A stretch of DNA of 64,000 bases from Pseudomonas kitaguniensis. GTDB taxonomy: Bacteria; Pseudomonadota; Gammaproteobacteria; Pseudomonadales; Pseudomonadaceae. Below are positions 51,351-61,568 of the stretch, one piece after another. Each line of letters starts with the position of its first letter. The first letter of the stretch is position 1. Both the position numbers and the translations under genes were made by a program. The stretch is taken from assembly GCF_009296165.1 (NCBI RefSeq), contig NZ_VUAZ01000044.1, positions 1 to 64,000 on the forward strand, in the 5' to 3' direction. The notes under the pieces were generated by a model, which saw only the letters and a program-made list of their open reading frames with translations, was not told where the DNA came from and made no database searches.

Positions 51351-51724
51351 AGCGATAAACCTCTGCTGATGTAGCTGGGATGAACAACCGCATGGATGTG
51401 TAATGGCGGTCAAACAGATGTTTGAAACATACGTTTACGACCTACCCTTGTCAAGGGTCGCTCGGATGCCGTTTGTCTTGATGCAGGTCAGCAACGCGCA
51501 CGGCAACGCCTGCGGCGGGTTGCCACAGCCAGCAAAGATGCAAAGGGAATGGTGATTGATTGCCAAAGCGCTAAACACCGCCAACGCCAGCTGAGGCGCC
51601 ACCCATCAAATGTGGGAGCGGGCTTGCTCGCGATGCAGGGACTTGGTTACATCAGGTAAACCGGGTTGATTGCATCGCGAGCAAGCCCGCTCCCACAAAG
51701 CGCTTTTGATCTGAAAAGCGCAGT
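51351..51724. other. Intergenic region with promoter space and a REP pair
   Basis: A 374-base gap between the third acyl-CoA dehydrogenase and the small flagellar-like gene, both on the minus strand. The acyl-CoA dehydrogenase promoter must lie in about 51351-51500. The only structure I can support is the REP pair at 51611-51697. Confidence 0.6.
51611..51697. repeat. REP pair with perfect 27-bp arms
   Basis: TGTGGGAGCGGGCTTGCTCG plus seven more bases (51611-51637) is exactly repeated in inverse at 51671-51697, with a 33-bp spacer. It is the best-preserved REP doublet in the window. Confidence 0.93.
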
Positions 51725-52006
51725 TCAGGCGTAGGTATCGATCAACGTGCCAAGCATTTCATCCGAAGCCTTGGCGACTTTCGCGCCTAACTCCACTTGG
51801 AATTTGCCTTGGGCCATTTCGACCATGTTGCTCGCCGAGTTGCTCGGCTGGGCGCGGTCATTGGCTTGCAAGCGGTCGCTTTGTGCAGCGGATGGCTGGG
51901 TCGTGGCCGCGCTGGCGATTTTGCCGGCAGCCTGGTCGACACGGTTCTGCCCGGCCTGAATAGTACTCAGGCCCGAATAAAACGCGCTGCTTCCAGAGAT
52001 GTCCAT
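51725..52006 (-). CDS. Small protein resembling the ends of flagellar axial proteins
   Basis: A 93-residue protein. Its N-terminus (MDISGSSAFYSGLSTIQAGQ) resembles the N-terminal heptad region of flagellar rod/hook proteins, and its C-terminus (VELGAKVAKASDEMLGTLID) resembles their C-terminal helix, with a short Gln/Ala/Ser-rich linker and no central domain. A counterpart lies next to bioD in P. aeruginosa as I recall. No flagellar gene is nearby. The function is unknown; it lies downstream of bioD on the same strand. Confidence 0.7.
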   Translation of the reverse strand: MDISGSSAFYSGLSTIQAGQNRVDQAAGKIASAATTQPSAAQSDRLQANDRAQPSNSASNMVEMAQGKFQVELGAKVAKASDEMLGTLIDTYA

Positions 52007-52112
52007 GGCGTAAACCTGCCTTTAGAGGATCGTGAAGCTCAATTGAAGCAGACATCCTGGCAAAACGCCCGTAAAAAACACTAATGGCACAGTGCCTTAT
52101 CGATAGCCAAAA

Positions 52113-52793
52113 TCAGTCAAGCAAGTCCAACTCCAGGTGCTCGGCCACCGCCTCGGCACTGGCGTGCTTGAGTTTCGGCACGCGCCCCAAACACGGTGCA
52201 GGCAAGCGCTCGGCCAAGGTGGCGAGGTTTTCTTCCAGACGAGAGGTCTTGGGCTCGATGATATTCGCCACCCAACCAGCCAACGGCAAACCGTCGCGCG
52301 CAATCGCTTCGGCGGTGAGCAAAGCATGGCTGATGCAGCCCAAGCGCACGCCCACCACCAGAATCACCGGCAGCTTGAGCGCGATGGCGAGGTCCGACAG
52401 ATTGTCCTGATCGGCCAGCGGCACACGCCAGCCGCCCGCGCCTTCGATCAAGGTGAAATCGGCTTGGCGCGCGAGGATTTTTTGCATCGGCGTCAACAGC
52501 GATTGCACGGTCAAGGCAACGCCCGCTTCACGCGCCGCCAAGTGAGGCGCGATGGCAGGCTCGAACGCCACCGGGTTAACCTCGGCATAGCTCAGCGGCA
52601 ACGAACACTGCGCCAGCAGCGCGAGGGCGTCGGCATTGCGCAAACCTTTGGGGGTCACCTGGCAACCCGAGGCCACCGGTTTTCCGGCGGCCGTGCTTTT
52701 GCCCGCAAGCCGCGCTGCATGCAGCAGGCCGGCGGCGATGGTGGTTTTGCCAACATCGGTGTCGGTGCCGGTGATGAAATAAGCGGCGCTCAT
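52113..52793 (-). CDS. bioD: Dethiobiotin synthetase BioD
   Basis: A 226-residue ATP-dependent enzyme closing the ureido ring of dethiobiotin from DAPA and CO2. The P-loop [10 protein letters not shown] is at 9-18; [10 protein letters not shown] supplies the Mg/substrate loop. The ATG at 52793 overlaps the bioC stop (ATGA). Last biotin gene of bioB-F-H-C-D. Confidence 0.94.
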   Translation of the reverse strand: MSAAYFITGTDTDVGKTTIAAGLLHAARLAGKSTAAGKPVASGCQVTPKGLRNADALALLAQCSLPLSYAEVNPVAFEPAIAPHLAAREAGVALTVQSLLTPMQKILARQADFTLIEGAGGWRVPLADQDNLSDLAIALKLPVILVVGVRLGCISHALLTAEAIARDGLPLAGWVANIIEPKTSRLEENLATLAERLPAPCLGRVPKLKHASAEAVAEHLELDLLD

Positions 52794-53601
52794 AAAGGTT
52801 TCTCCAGTACGGCGTACACCACTTGATAAGTGGCGGGCAGGCCCTGGGCCTGACGGAACTGCTCGTAAGCATCCACCAGTGCAACAATCCGCGCGCGCCC
52901 CGTCAACCCTCCCGGGCGGCCGGGTTGAGGTTGTGTGCGCCCAAGGCTTTGAGTTCATGGGTGAGGCTGCGCACGTCCGGGTAATGCAGCACATGCGGCT
53001 GGCGCTCCAGGCTCAGCACGCGCAAGCCGCTGGCGGCGCACAGTTGTTGATAGGCTTCGAAGGTGCGGAAGCGGTTGACGTGCACCAGGCCATCGGCGGC
53101 GCGCCAGCTTTCGCGCAACTCAGCCAGCGTGCCCACGCACAGGCTCGCGAACGCCAGCACGCCACCGGGTTGCAGCACGCGATAGGCCTCGCTGAGTACC
53201 GCTTCGAAATTCGCACACCATTGCACCGCCAGGCTGGAGAAAATCAGACCGCAGCTATTGCCCGCAAGCGGCAGGCGCTCGGCGTCACCGGCGATGAAGT
53301 GCTCGGCGCCACCCAATGGCCGCGCGTGCAGCAGCATGCCTTCGGCGATGTCCAGCGCCACGCCTTGGCTGGCCGCAAACCGCTGGCCCAACACGCGGCT
53401 GAAAAAGCCCGTGCCACAGCCCATGTCCAGCCAGCGTTGCGGCGCGCCGGCAGTCGGCAAACGCGCCAACAATTGGCTGCCCACGGCGCGCTGCAACTCG
53501 GCCACGCTGTCGTAACTGGCGGCGGCTCGCGAAAAAGACGCGGCGACCTGGCGCTTGTCCGGCAAGGCGCCCGGCAAGGGCGGATTGGATAAATCAGTCA
53601 T
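52790..53601 (-). pseudogene. bioC: Malonyl-ACP O-methyltransferase BioC, frameshifted near the C-terminus
   Basis: SAM-dependent methyltransferase that starts pimelate assembly by methylating malonyl-ACP. From ATG 53601 the frame reads [13 protein letters not shown] with SAM motif LDMGCGTGF (58-66) to [15 protein letters not shown] and stops early. One added G in the CCCGGCCGCCC run near 52921 restores [20 protein letters not shown] and an end overlapping bioD, giving 270 residues. The missing tail is about 40 residues, conserved in the family. The start overlaps bioH by 8 bp. I favour an indel error. Confidence 0.85.
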
Positions 53602-54325
53602 CAACGCACTCATGCAAAAAAGCCTGGATGGCCCCCGCGACACCGTGGGGGTCTTCCAGAAGAAAAGCGTGACCCGCCTGTTCAATCAGGCCGATTTCTA
53701 CATCCGGCAGCAGGGTCAGCAGGTCAATCGCGGCTTCGGCGGGCACCAGCCCATCGCTACCGGCAAACAGGTGCAGTTGCGGGCCACGATACGCCAGCAA
53801 GGCCTCGCGCGTGTCGAGCTGAGCGAGCAGTTCAAGGCCCGGCATCAACACGCTGGAGGGCGCATTCGGTGCACCGCTGACCAGCAAACGTGACAGCCCG
53901 CGTGGGTCCTCGGCGCCCTTGGCGCACAACAAACCGAAGCGTTTGAGGGTGACATGGGAGTCGGCATGGCAACCGGCGAGAAACGCATCAAAGGTTTCGG
54001 CAGGCATCGCGCTGGGCCAGCCTGCGTGGGCGACGAAACACGGGTTACTCGCCAGCGTCAGCAGGCCGCAGCAGCGTTCGCCACGGCGCGCCGCCAGCTC
54101 AGAGGCAAGCATGCCGCCCAAGGACCAGCCGCCCAGCCAGGCGTTGTCCGGCAGCGTGGCATCGAGTTCGTCGAGCCATTCATCGAGGTCGCTGGAAGCC
54201 AGCGGCGGCAGCGGTTCGATGTGCACGTGCAGGTGTTCGTCGAGCCCGCGCAAGGCGGCGGCCAAAGGCTCCAGCGGCGATACACCGAGGCCCCAGCCGG
54301 GCAGCAATATCAGTTGATCACGCAT
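53594..54325 (-). CDS. bioH: Pimeloyl-ACP methyl ester carboxylesterase BioH
   Basis: A 243-residue alpha/beta-hydrolase that removes the methyl group from pimeloyl-ACP methyl ester, ending the chain-building phase. The nucleophile elbow GWSLGGM (about residues 73-79) has the catalytic Ser, and the C-terminal [10 protein letters not shown] has the catalytic His. Overlaps at both ends (bioF and bioC) by 8 bp show a tightly packed operon. Confidence 0.9.
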   Translation of the reverse strand: MRDQLILLPGWGLGVSPLEPLAAALRGLDEHLHVHIEPLPPLASSDLDEWLDELDATLPDNAWLGGWSLGGMLASELAARRGERCCGLLTLASNPCFVAHAGWPSAMPAETFDAFLAGCHADSHVTLKRFGLLCAKGAEDPRGLSRLLVSGAPNAPSSVLMPGLELLAQLDTREALLAYRGPQLHLFAGSDGLVPAEAAIDLLTLLPDVEIGLIEQAGHAFLLEDPHGVAGAIQAFLHECVDD

Positions 54326-55499
54326 GCTCGGGCTCCGTGACGCTTAACAACCGGAAACACTCCTCCAACGCGTTTAACAATAGCTGCACCTGCGCCTCGC
54401 TGTGCGCCGCCGACAATGTGACGCGCAAACGCGCGCTGCCGGCAGGCACGGTGGGCGGGCGAATCGCGGTGACCATCAGCCCGCGTTCGCGCAGCATCTG
54501 CGACAGGCGCATGGCCTTGGCACTGTCGCCGACCCTGATCGGCTGAATCGGCGTAAAGCTGTCCATCAAGGCCAGGCCGATCTGCTCGGCGCCTTGGCGG
54601 AACTGGCGGATCAGGCCATTGAGATGCTCGCGCCGCCAATGCTCGGTGCGCAGCAGCGCCAGGCTTTTCAGCGTGGCGCAGGCTTGGGCCGGCGGTTGGC
54701 TGGTGGTGTAGATATAAGGCCGGGCGAACTGGATCAGGCTTTCGATCAACTCTTCACTGCCCGCCACAAACGCCCCGGCGGTGCCGAACGCTTTGCCCAA
54801 GGTGCCGACCAGCACCGGCACCTCTTCCTGGCTCAAGCCGAAATGCTCGACAATCCCGCCGCCGTGGGCACCCAATGGGCCAAACCCGTGGGCATCGTCC
54901 ACCATCAACCAGGCGCCCTTGGCGCGTGCTTCACGCGCCAGCGCCGGCAAGTCGGCGAGGTTACCGTCCATGCTGAACACGCCGTCGGTGACCACCAGTG
55001 TATTGCCGGTGGCTTTCTCCAGGCGTTTGGCCAGGCTTGCGGCGTCGTTGTGCTGGTAACGGTTGAAACGCGCGCCGGAGAGCAAACCGGCATCCAGCAA
55101 CGAAGCATGGTTGAGGCGGTCTTCCAGCACCGTATCGCCCTGCCCCACCAACGCCGTCACCGCGCCCAGGTTGGCCATATAGCCGGTGGTAAACAGCAGC
55201 GCGCGCGGGCGACCGGTGAAGTCCGCCAGGGCTTCTTCCAACTGATGATGAGGCGTGGAATGGCCAACCACCAAATGCGAAGCGCCGCCGCCGACGCCCC
55301 AACGCGAGGCACCGGCGCGCCAGGCTTCGACCACCTGTGGATGATTGGCCAGGCCCAGGTAGTCGTTGTTGCAGAACGCCAGCAATGGCTGGCCATCGAC
55401 CACCACTTGCGGGCCTTGGGGGCTTTGCAGTGTTGGGCGTTGACGATAAAGGTGTTCGGCACGGCGGGCAGCGAGGCGCGCGGCGAGATCAAAAGACAT
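54318..55499 (-). CDS. bioF: 8-amino-7-oxononanoate synthase BioF
   Basis: A 393-residue PLP enzyme of the alpha-oxoamine synthase family that joins pimeloyl-ACP and L-alanine. [12 protein letters not shown] near residue 42, [11 protein letters not shown] and the Schiff-base lysine in [13 protein letters not shown] (about residue 240) are present. The gap to bioB carries a REP pair. Confidence 0.94.
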   Translation of the reverse strand: MSFDLAARLAARRAEHLYRQRPTLQSPQGPQVVVDGQPLLAFCNNDYLGLANHPQVVEAWRAGASRWGVGGGASHLVVGHSTPHHQLEEALADFTGRPRALLFTTGYMANLGAVTALVGQGDTVLEDRLNHASLLDAGLLSGARFNRYQHNDAASLAKRLEKATGNTLVVTDGVFSMDGNLADLPALAREARAKGAWLMVDDAHGFGPLGAHGGGIVEHFGLSQEEVPVLVGTLGKAFGTAGAFVAGSEELIESLIQFARPYIYTTSQPPAQACATLKSLALLRTEHWRREHLNGLIRQFRQGAEQIGLALMDSFTPIQPIRVGDSAKAMRLSQMLRERGLMVTAIRPPTVPAGSARLRVTLSAAHSEAQVQLLLNALEECFRLLSVTEPEHA

Positions 55500-55539
55500 G
55501 CAGGCCTCGGTCGATCAGGTTGAACACGGTCAAACAGGT

Positions 55540-55625
55540 TGGGAGCGGGCTTGCTCGCGAATACGCTTTGTCAGCCACTACATAAGTTGACTGATACGGC
55601 GCTTTCGCGAGCAAGCCCGCTCCCA
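55540..55625. repeat. REP pair between bioB and bioF
   Basis: TGGGAGCGGGCTTGCTCGCG with AA (55540-55561) faces its inverse (55604-55625) across a 42-bp spacer. Located inside the biotin operon, so it may stabilise the bioB portion of the mRNA or reduce downstream expression. Confidence 0.9.
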
Positions 55626-55655
55626 CCTGTTGGCCTGCGTTCAAAAGTGGAATTA

Positions 55656-56711
55656 TCAAACAGCAGCGTTATAGAACTGCTCGCTGCTCTTTTGCTCGAC
55701 CAACGCTTGCTCGATCGCGGCCTGATGCACTTCATCAGCATGTTCTTCGCGGGCTTCCGGCAGGATGCCGAGGCGCGAGAACAGTTGCATGTCTTTGTCG
55801 GCCTGCGGGTTGGCGGTGGTCAGCAGTTTGTCGCCGTAGAAAATCGAGTTGGCACCGGCGAAAAACGCCAACGCTTGCATCTGCTCGTTCATGGCTTCGC
55901 GGCCAGCCGACAGGCGCACATGCGATTGCGGCATCAGAATGCGCGCCACCGCGAGCATGCGGATGAAGTCGAACGGGTCGATGTCTTCGGCGTTTTCCAA
56001 CGGCGTGCCAGCCACCTTCACCAGCATGTTGATCGGCACCGACTCTGGATGCTCCGGCAGGTTGGCCAGTTGGATCAGCAGGTTGGCGCGGTCGTCGAGC
56101 GACTCGCCCATGCCGAGGATGCCGCCGGAGCAGATTTTCATCCCCGAATCACGCACATAGGCCAGGGTTTGCAGGCGCTCGCCGTAGGTGCGCGTGGTGA
56201 TGATCGAACCGTAGAATTCCGGCGACGTGTCGAGGTTGTGGTTGTAGTAGTCCAGGCCTGCCTGCGCCAGCGCTTCGGTCTGGTCCTGGTCAAGGCGACC
56301 GAGGGTCATGCAGGTTTCCAGGCCCATGGCTTTCACGCCTTTGACCATCTCCAGCACGTACGGCATGTCTTTGGCCGACGGGTGTTTCCACGCCGCGCCC
56401 ATGCAGAAACGCGTCGAACCGATAGCCTTGGCGCGGGCAGCCTCTTCTAGGACCTTCTGCACTTCCATCAGCTTTTCTTTTTCCAGGCCAGTGTTGTAGT
56501 GGCCCGACTGTGGACAATATTTGCAATCTTCCGGGCACGCGCCGGTTTTGATCGACAGCAAGGTCGAGACCTGCACGCGATTAGCGTCGAAATGCGCGCG
56601 GTGCACGGTCTGCGCCTGGAACAACAGGTCATTGAACGGCTGCACAAACAGCGCTTTGACTTCGGCAAGGGACCAATCGTGACGCAGGGTGGCAGTGGTG
56701 CTGGCGCTCAT
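55656..56711 (-). CDS. bioB: Biotin synthase BioB
   Basis: A 351-residue radical SAM enzyme that inserts sulfur into dethiobiotin. The SAM cluster motif is Cys59, Cys63, Cys66 (ACPEDCKYC). Residues binding the auxiliary 2Fe-2S cluster are suggested by FCMGAAW, TCMTLG and HVRLSAGR. The ATG at 56711 has AAGGA about 8 bases upstream. First gene of the biotin operon, divergent from comF. Confidence 0.95.
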   Translation of the reverse strand: MSASTTATLRHDWSLAEVKALFVQPFNDLLFQAQTVHRAHFDANRVQVSTLLSIKTGACPEDCKYCPQSGHYNTGLEKEKLMEVQKVLEEAARAKAIGSTRFCMGAAWKHPSAKDMPYVLEMVKGVKAMGLETCMTLGRLDQDQTEALAQAGLDYYNHNLDTSPEFYGSIITTRTYGERLQTLAYVRDSGMKICSGGILGMGESLDDRANLLIQLANLPEHPESVPINMLVKVAGTPLENAEDIDPFDFIRMLAVARILMPQSHVRLSAGREAMNEQMQALAFFAGANSIFYGDKLLTTANPQADKDMQLFSRLGILPEAREEHADEVHQAAIEQALVEQKSSEQFYNAAV

Positions 56712-56786
56712 GGGCAATTCCTTCATTATGCTTGGGCAAACGCTGTGGGAAGGGCAATACCCACAGGCGCGACACGGATGCTCGGC

Positions 56787-56815
56787 ATATTTAAGGAAGA
56801 TGCATGCACTGTCAA
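56787..56815 (-). promoter_or_regulatory. Probable bioB promoter
   Basis: On the minus strand, TTGACA (56815-56810) is followed after 17 bp by AAATAT (56792-56787). The -35 is a perfect match; the -10 is weak. A half-site GTTTACAA (56834-56841), like the biotin-repressor half-operator, lies upstream, but the second half is not recognisable. Confidence 0.5.
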
Positions 56816-57541
56816 CCTGGATACAAACACCAAGTTTACAACTGGTTAAAAAGCAACCAAATATGTTTAATCTGTGATCAAGCCACCGAATCCGCCGAGA
56901 GCGTGTGCGGCGTCTGCGAATCCGAGCTGCCCTGGCTGATGGAACAGTGCGAGGTGTGCGCCTTACCGTTGCCGATGGACGGTTTGATCTGTGGCCAATG
57001 TCAGAAAAAACCGCCCGCGTTTAAACACGTGGTCGCGCCCTGGGCCTTCAGCTTTCCCGTCGACACCCTCATCAGCCGCTTCAAGCATCAATCGCGCTGG
57101 CCACTTGGCCACCTGCTCGCGCGAGCGCTGGGCCAGCACCTGCAACACCGCTTCGACAACGCCGAACTTAACCGACCCGACTGCCTGCTGGCGGTGCCGA
57201 TGGCGCGCAAACGCCTGCGCGAGCGCGGCTTTAACCAGGCATTGATGCTGGCGCGCTGGCTCAGCCAAGACCTCAATATTCAGCACGATGAACACCTGTT
57301 GTTACGCCCGCATGAAACCATCGCGCAACAAGCCCTCGACGCCAAAAGCCGCCACCGCAACCTGCTGGCTGCGTTTGCCCTGGCACCCGGCGCTCAAGCG
57401 CAAGGCCTGCACTTCGCGCTGGTGGACGATGTGCTAACCACCGGCGCCACCGCCCACAGCCTGGCGCGCTTGTTGATGGACGCCGGCGCGCGCCAGGTCG
57501 ATGTGTATTGCCTGGCGCGCACGCCCAAACCGGGCACATGA
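56804..57541 (+). CDS. comF: ComF family phosphoribosyltransferase-like protein
   Basis: A 245-residue ComF/GntX-type protein. Two zinc-binding CxxC pairs occupy the N-terminal part (CLICDQA, CGVCES, CEVCAL, CGQCQ), and the C-terminal part has the PRPP-binding motif [13 protein letters not shown] of type I phosphoribosyltransferases. Homologues assist DNA uptake in competent bacteria; the role in Pseudomonas is unclear. The start at 56804 lies inside the divergent bioB promoter region, so comF and bioB signals overlap. Other in-frame starts downstream would remove the first zinc pair. Confidence 0.85.
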   Translation: MHCQPGYKHQVYNWLKSNQICLICDQATESAESVCGVCESELPWLMEQCEVCALPLPMDGLICGQCQKKPPAFKHVVAPWAFSFPVDTLISRFKHQSRWPLGHLLARALGQHLQHRFDNAELNRPDCLLAVPMARKRLRERGFNQALMLARWLSQDLNIQHDEHLLLRPHETIAQQALDAKSRHRNLLAAFALAPGAQAQGLHFALVDDVLTTGATAHSLARLLMDAGARQVDVYCLARTPKPGT

Positions 57542-57598
57542 CTTGACTCGCGCGTGCCGCGCCTGCAACGTCCACAGACCTCATCGAAGCGTATCCAC

Positions 57599-58361
57599 AT
57601 GCCTCTGCCGACTTCCCTCAGCCAACACATCATTCGCCGCCCCCAGCGCATTGCCTTGCTCGCGCACATCGCCGAGCAGGGTTCGATCACCCGCGCGGCC
57701 AAAAGCGCCGGGCTGAGTTACAAGGCGGCGTGGGACGCCATCGATGAACTGAACAATTTGGCGCAAAAGCCGCTGGTCGAACGCAGTGTCGGCGGCAAAG
57801 GCGGCGGCGGTGCCAAGCTGACCGCCGAAGGTGAGCGCGTGTTGCGCCTGTATCAGCGCCTGCAGGTGTTGCAGGCGCAAGTGTTGGGCTCGGACCAGGA
57901 CGCGAGCGACTTCAACTTGCTCGGCCGCTTGATGCTGCGCACCAGCGCGCGCAACCAATTGCACGGCCAGGTCAGCACAATCGAGCGCCATGGCCGCAAC
58001 GACGTGATCAGGCTGCAACTGTCGGGCGGGCTTAGCCTGAGTGCGCAGATCACCCACGACAGCACGCAGCGGCTGGAACTGGAAACCGGTGTGGAAGTGG
58101 TCGCCTTGATCAAGCGGTTGGCTCGAATTGCTTGCCATTGGGCAAACTGCAACACCTGGACACAATTGCATGAGCGGTGTTATCGAGACGATTCTCGATG
58201 CCGATGACGGCCCCAGCGAAGTGCGCATCAGCCTGCCTAACGGTCAGGTTTTGTGCGCGCTGGCGCAGCCCGCCGCGCTCAAGGCCCAAGGCGCTGCCGA
58301 AGGGCTGCCGACCCAGGTGCAATTTGCGCCCAGCAATGTGTTGCTCGGCACGCCGGTGTAG
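57599..58361 (+). pseudogene. modE: Molybdate-responsive regulator ModE, frameshifted between domains
   Basis: ModE represses molybdate uptake genes when molybdate is bound. Frame one gives an N-terminal winged helix (about 15-90; GSITRAAKSAGLSYKAAWDA) and the first Mop/TOBE domain, to GVEVVALIK. Frame two continues GWLELLAIGQ to VQFAPSNVLLGTPV with the second Mop domain. Adding two bases near 58114 (AAGCGG read as AAGGCCGG) restores a KAGW junction and about 254 residues, the normal size. Loss of one G and one C is the simplest reading. The neighbouring genes are not molybdate-related. Confidence 0.82.
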
Positions 58362-58450
58362 CGGCGAGCGCGCTGCACGCGCCTTCAAACTGCAACAATT
58401 TCGTCATGGCCGCTGCTTAAGGTGTCTGCAAAAACCGCAGGGAGCCTCGC

Positions 58451-60349
58451 ATGAGCCTATTAGAAGAAAACCAAGCCACCGACCTCGAAACCATGGTCGG
58501 CCTCACCCGCCGTCGTTTCATCGGCGCGGGCGCCCTGTGCGGTGCCGCGATGTTTTTGGGCGGCAACCTGCTGACCCGCAGCGCCTTGGCCGTCAACGCC
58601 GCCACCGCCAGCCCGTTGCTGGGCTTCACCAGCATCGCCGCCGCCACCAGCGACGCCATTACGTTGCCGCCGGGCTACAGCGCCTCGGTGCTGATCAGCT
58701 GGGGCCAGCCGCTGCATAAAAATGCGCCGGCGTTTGACCCGTCCGGCAACGGCACGGCTGTCGCCCAAGAGCAGCAATTTGGTGACAACAACGACGGCAT
58801 GAGCCTGTTCGCGTTCCCCGGCGACGACAATCGCGCATTGATGGCGATCAACAACGAATACACCAATTACCGCTACCTCTACCCGCACGGCGGCGCGCCG
58901 CAATCGGCCGACGACGTGCGCAAAGCGCTGGCCACCGAAGGTGTGTCGGTGATCGAAGTGCGGCGCAAGGGCGACACCTGGCAGTTTGTGCAGGACTCGC
59001 GCTACAACCGGCGCATCCACGGCAACTCGCCGATCCGCCTGAGCGGCCCGGCGGCTGGCCACGCGTGGCTGAAAACCAGCGCCGACCCCTCCGGCAAGAA
59101 AGTTCTCGGTACGTTCCAGAACTGCGCCAACGGCAAGACGCCGTGGGGCACTTATCTGACCTGCGAAGAGAACTTCACCGACTGTTTTGGCAGCAGCAAC
59201 CCACAGCAAACCTTCGACGCCGGGCAAAAGCGCTATGGCGTAGTGGCCGCCAGCAAAGAGATCAATTGGCACCCGCACGACCCACGTTTCGACATGGCCA
59301 AAAACCCCAACGAGCTCAACCGTCATGGTTGGGTGGTTGAAATTGACCCGTTCGACCCGCAATCCATTCCGGCCAAGCGCACCGCCCTGGGCCGGTTCAA
59401 ACACGAAAACGCCGCCCTCGCTGAAACCCGCGACGGTCACGCCGTGGTGTACATGGGCGATGACGAGCGCGGTGAGTTCATCTACAAGTTCGTCAGCCGC
59501 GACAAGATCAACCACAAGAACCCCAAGGCCAACAAAGACCTGCTCGACCACGGCACCTTGTTCGTGGCGATTTTCGACGCGGGCGACGGCAACGCCGACC
59601 ACCCCAAAGGCAAAGGCCAGTGGGTTGAGCTGACGCACGGTAAAAACGGCATCGACGCCAGCAGCGGTTTCGCCAACCAGGCCGAAGTGCTGATCCACGC
59701 GCGCCTGGCCGCCAGCGTGGTGAAAGCCACGCGCATGGACCGCCCGGAATGGATCGTGGTCAGCCCCACCGACGGCCAGGTTTATTGCACCCTGACCAAC
59801 AACGCCAAGCGCGGCGAAGACGGCCAGCCAGTAGGCGGCCCCAACCCGCGCGAGAAAAACGTCTACGGGCAGATTTTGCGCTGGAAAGCCGATGCGGGTA
59901 ACCACGGCGCCAGCACCTTCAGTTGGGACCTGTTTGTGGTCGCCGGCAACCCCGGTGTGCATGCCGGCACGCCGAAGGGTGGCTCGTCCAACATTAACCC
60001 GCAGAACATGTTCAACAGCCCCGATGGCTTGGGTTTCGACAAGGCCGGGCGCTTGTGGATCCTGACCGACGGCGACTACAGCAACGCCGGCGACTTTGCC
60101 GGCATGGGCAATAACCAGATGTTGTGCGCTGACCCGAGCACCGGTGAGATACGCCGGTTTATGGTCGGGCCGGTGGCGTGTGAAGTCACCGGCATCAGCT
60201 TCTCGCCGGATCAGAAAACGCTGTTTGTGGGGATTCAGCATCCCGGCGAAACCGGTGGGTCGACCTGGCCGGAGCACCTGCCGAACGGCAAGCCGCGCTC
60301 GTCGGTGATGGCGATTCGGCGGGATGACGGGGGGATTGTCGGCGCCTGA
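58451..60349 (+). CDS. phoX: PhoX family alkaline phosphatase, Tat-exported
   Basis: A 632-residue PhoX (DUF839) family protein. The N-terminus has a twin-arginine motif TRRRFI (19-24), followed by a hydrophobic stretch and cleavage near ALAVNA. PhoX enzymes are Ca/Fe phosphomonoesterases folded in the cytoplasm before export. GGGAG lies about 7 bases before the ATG at 58451. The family match is clear in segments such as WGTYLTCEENFTDCFG. Enzyme activity and phosphate regulation are inferred. Confidence 0.88.
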   Translation: MSLLEENQATDLETMVGLTRRRFIGAGALCGAAMFLGGNLLTRSALAVNAATASPLLGFTSIAAATSDAITLPPGYSASVLISWGQPLHKNAPAFDPSGNGTAVAQEQQFGDNNDGMSLFAFPGDDNRALMAINNEYTNYRYLYPHGGAPQSADDVRKALATEGVSVIEVRRKGDTWQFVQDSRYNRRIHGNSPIRLSGPAAGHAWLKTSADPSGKKVLGTFQNCANGKTPWGTYLTCEENFTDCFGSSNPQQTFDAGQKRYGVVAASKEINWHPHDPRFDMAKNPNELNRHGWVVEIDPFDPQSIPAKRTALGRFKHENAALAETRDGHAVVYMGDDERGEFIYKFVSRDKINHKNPKANKDLLDHGTLFVAIFDAGDGNADHPKGKGQWVELTHGKNGIDASSGFANQAEVLIHARLAASVVKATRMDRPEWIVVSPTDGQVYCTLTNNAKRGEDGQPVGGPNPREKNVYGQILRWKADAGNHGASTFSWDLFVVAGNPGVHAGTPKGGSSNINPQNMFNSPDGLGFDKAGRLWILTDGDYSNAGDFAGMGNNQMLCADPSTGEIRRFMVGPVACEVTGISFSPDQKTLFVGIQHPGETGGSTWPEHLPNGKPRSSVMAIRRDDGGIVGA

Positions 60350-60357
60350 TTGGGCCT

Positions 60358-60447
60358 CATCGCGAGCACGCCCGCTCCCACACAAGCCCGCTCACACAGG
60401 TGACCGAGCCCACAGCTTTAACGGTGGGCGCGGGCTTGCTCGCGATG
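60358..60447. repeat. REP pair between phoX and srkA
   Basis: CATCGCGAGCACGCCCGCTC (60358 onward) and GCGGGCTTGCTCGCGATG (to 60447) form an imperfect inverted pair, with another partial arm between them. It probably marks the 3' end of the phoX mRNA. Confidence 0.85.
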
Positions 60448-60533
60448 GCGGTGGCACAGTCACCACCTATCCAGCCCTTGGTGCGTTACCATACCGGGCC
60501 GGACGCGGCGACCTGCTGCGCGCAGGAGTTCGC

Positions 60534-61508
60534 ATGGCCCATCCGTTTGAAACACTCACCCCCGACCTGGTACTCGATGCTGTCGAAAGTATCGGTTTCC
60601 TCAGCGATGCTCGCGTGCTGGCGCTCAACAGCTACGAAAATCGTGTTTACCAAGTGGGTATTGAAGACTCCGAGCCGCTGATCGCCAAGTTCTACCGGCC
60701 CCAGCGCTGGACCACCGAGGCGATCCTCGAAGAACACCGCTTTACGTTCGAATTGGCCGAATGCGACGTGCCGGTGGTCGCCCCGATGATCCACAACGGC
60801 GAAAGCCTGTTCGAACACGCAGGTTTCCGCTTTACCCTGTTCCCGCGCCGCGGTGGCCGCGCGCCGGAGCCGGGCAACCTCGACCAGTTGCATCGCCTTG
60901 GGCAATTGCTCGGCCGTTTGCACGCGGTGGGTTCTACCCGCCCGTTCGAACACCGCGAAGCGTTGGGGGTGAAGAACTTCGGTCACGACTCCCTCAACAC
61001 CTTGCTGGAAGGTAACTTCATTCCCAAAAGCCTGCTGCCGGCCTACGAGTCCGTAGCCCGCGACCTGCTCAAGCGCGTCGAAGAAGTCTACAAAGCCACG
61101 CCGCACAAAAACATCCGCATGCACGGCGATTGCCACCCCGGCAACATGATGTGCCGCGATGAGATGTTCCATATCGTCGACCTCGACGACTGCCGCATGG
61201 GCCCGGCCGTGCAGGACTTGTGGATGATGCTCGCGGGCGACCGCCAGGAATGCCTCGGCCAACTGTCGGAGTTGATGGACGGTTACCAGGAATTCCACGA
61301 CTTCGACCCACGCGAACTGGCGTTGATCGAACCCCTGCGCGCCTTGCGCCTGATGCACTACAGCGCCTGGCTGGCGCGGCGTTGGGATGACCCGGCGTTC
61401 CCGCACAGCTTTCCGTGGTTTGGCAGCGAGCGCTATTGGGGCGATCAGGTGCTGGCGTTGCGTGAGCAACTGTCGGCACTTAACGAAGAACCGCTCAAGC
61501 TGTTCTGA
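60534..61508 (+). CDS. srkA: Stress response serine/threonine kinase SrkA (YihE)
   Basis: A 324-residue kinase of the RdoA/YihE family, fold-related to aminoglycoside phosphotransferases. The catalytic HGDCHPGN (about residues 200-207) and metal-binding IVDLDDCRMGP are present. Homologues act with the Cpx/DsbA envelope stress network. ATG 60534 was chosen for its AGGAG site and the family start MAHPFETLTP; an upstream in-frame extension covers the REP pair. Confidence 0.9.
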   Translation: MAHPFETLTPDLVLDAVESIGFLSDARVLALNSYENRVYQVGIEDSEPLIAKFYRPQRWTTEAILEEHRFTFELAECDVPVVAPMIHNGESLFEHAGFRFTLFPRRGGRAPEPGNLDQLHRLGQLLGRLHAVGSTRPFEHREALGVKNFGHDSLNTLLEGNFIPKSLLPAYESVARDLLKRVEEVYKATPHKNIRMHGDCHPGNMMCRDEMFHIVDLDDCRMGPAVQDLWMMLAGDRQECLGQLSELMDGYQEFHDFDPRELALIEPLRALRLMHYSAWLARRWDDPAFPHSFPWFGSERYWGDQVLALREQLSALNEEPLKLF

Positions 61509-61568
61509 CCATTGCCCCTGTGGGAGAGAACGTGCTCCCTCTCACATTAGGCAAAGCAGATCCCATCG

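Noticed and set aside
58390..58407. Pho-box-like sequence (CTGCAAC-AATT-TCGTCAT) upstream of phoX
   Set aside because: Only 4 of 7 and 5 of 7 matches to the PhoB half-site, too weak to call despite the suitable gene.
58460..60385. A 641-codon open frame antisense to phoX
   Set aside because: Mirror of a well-supported PhoX gene. No ribosome binding site or recognisable motif.
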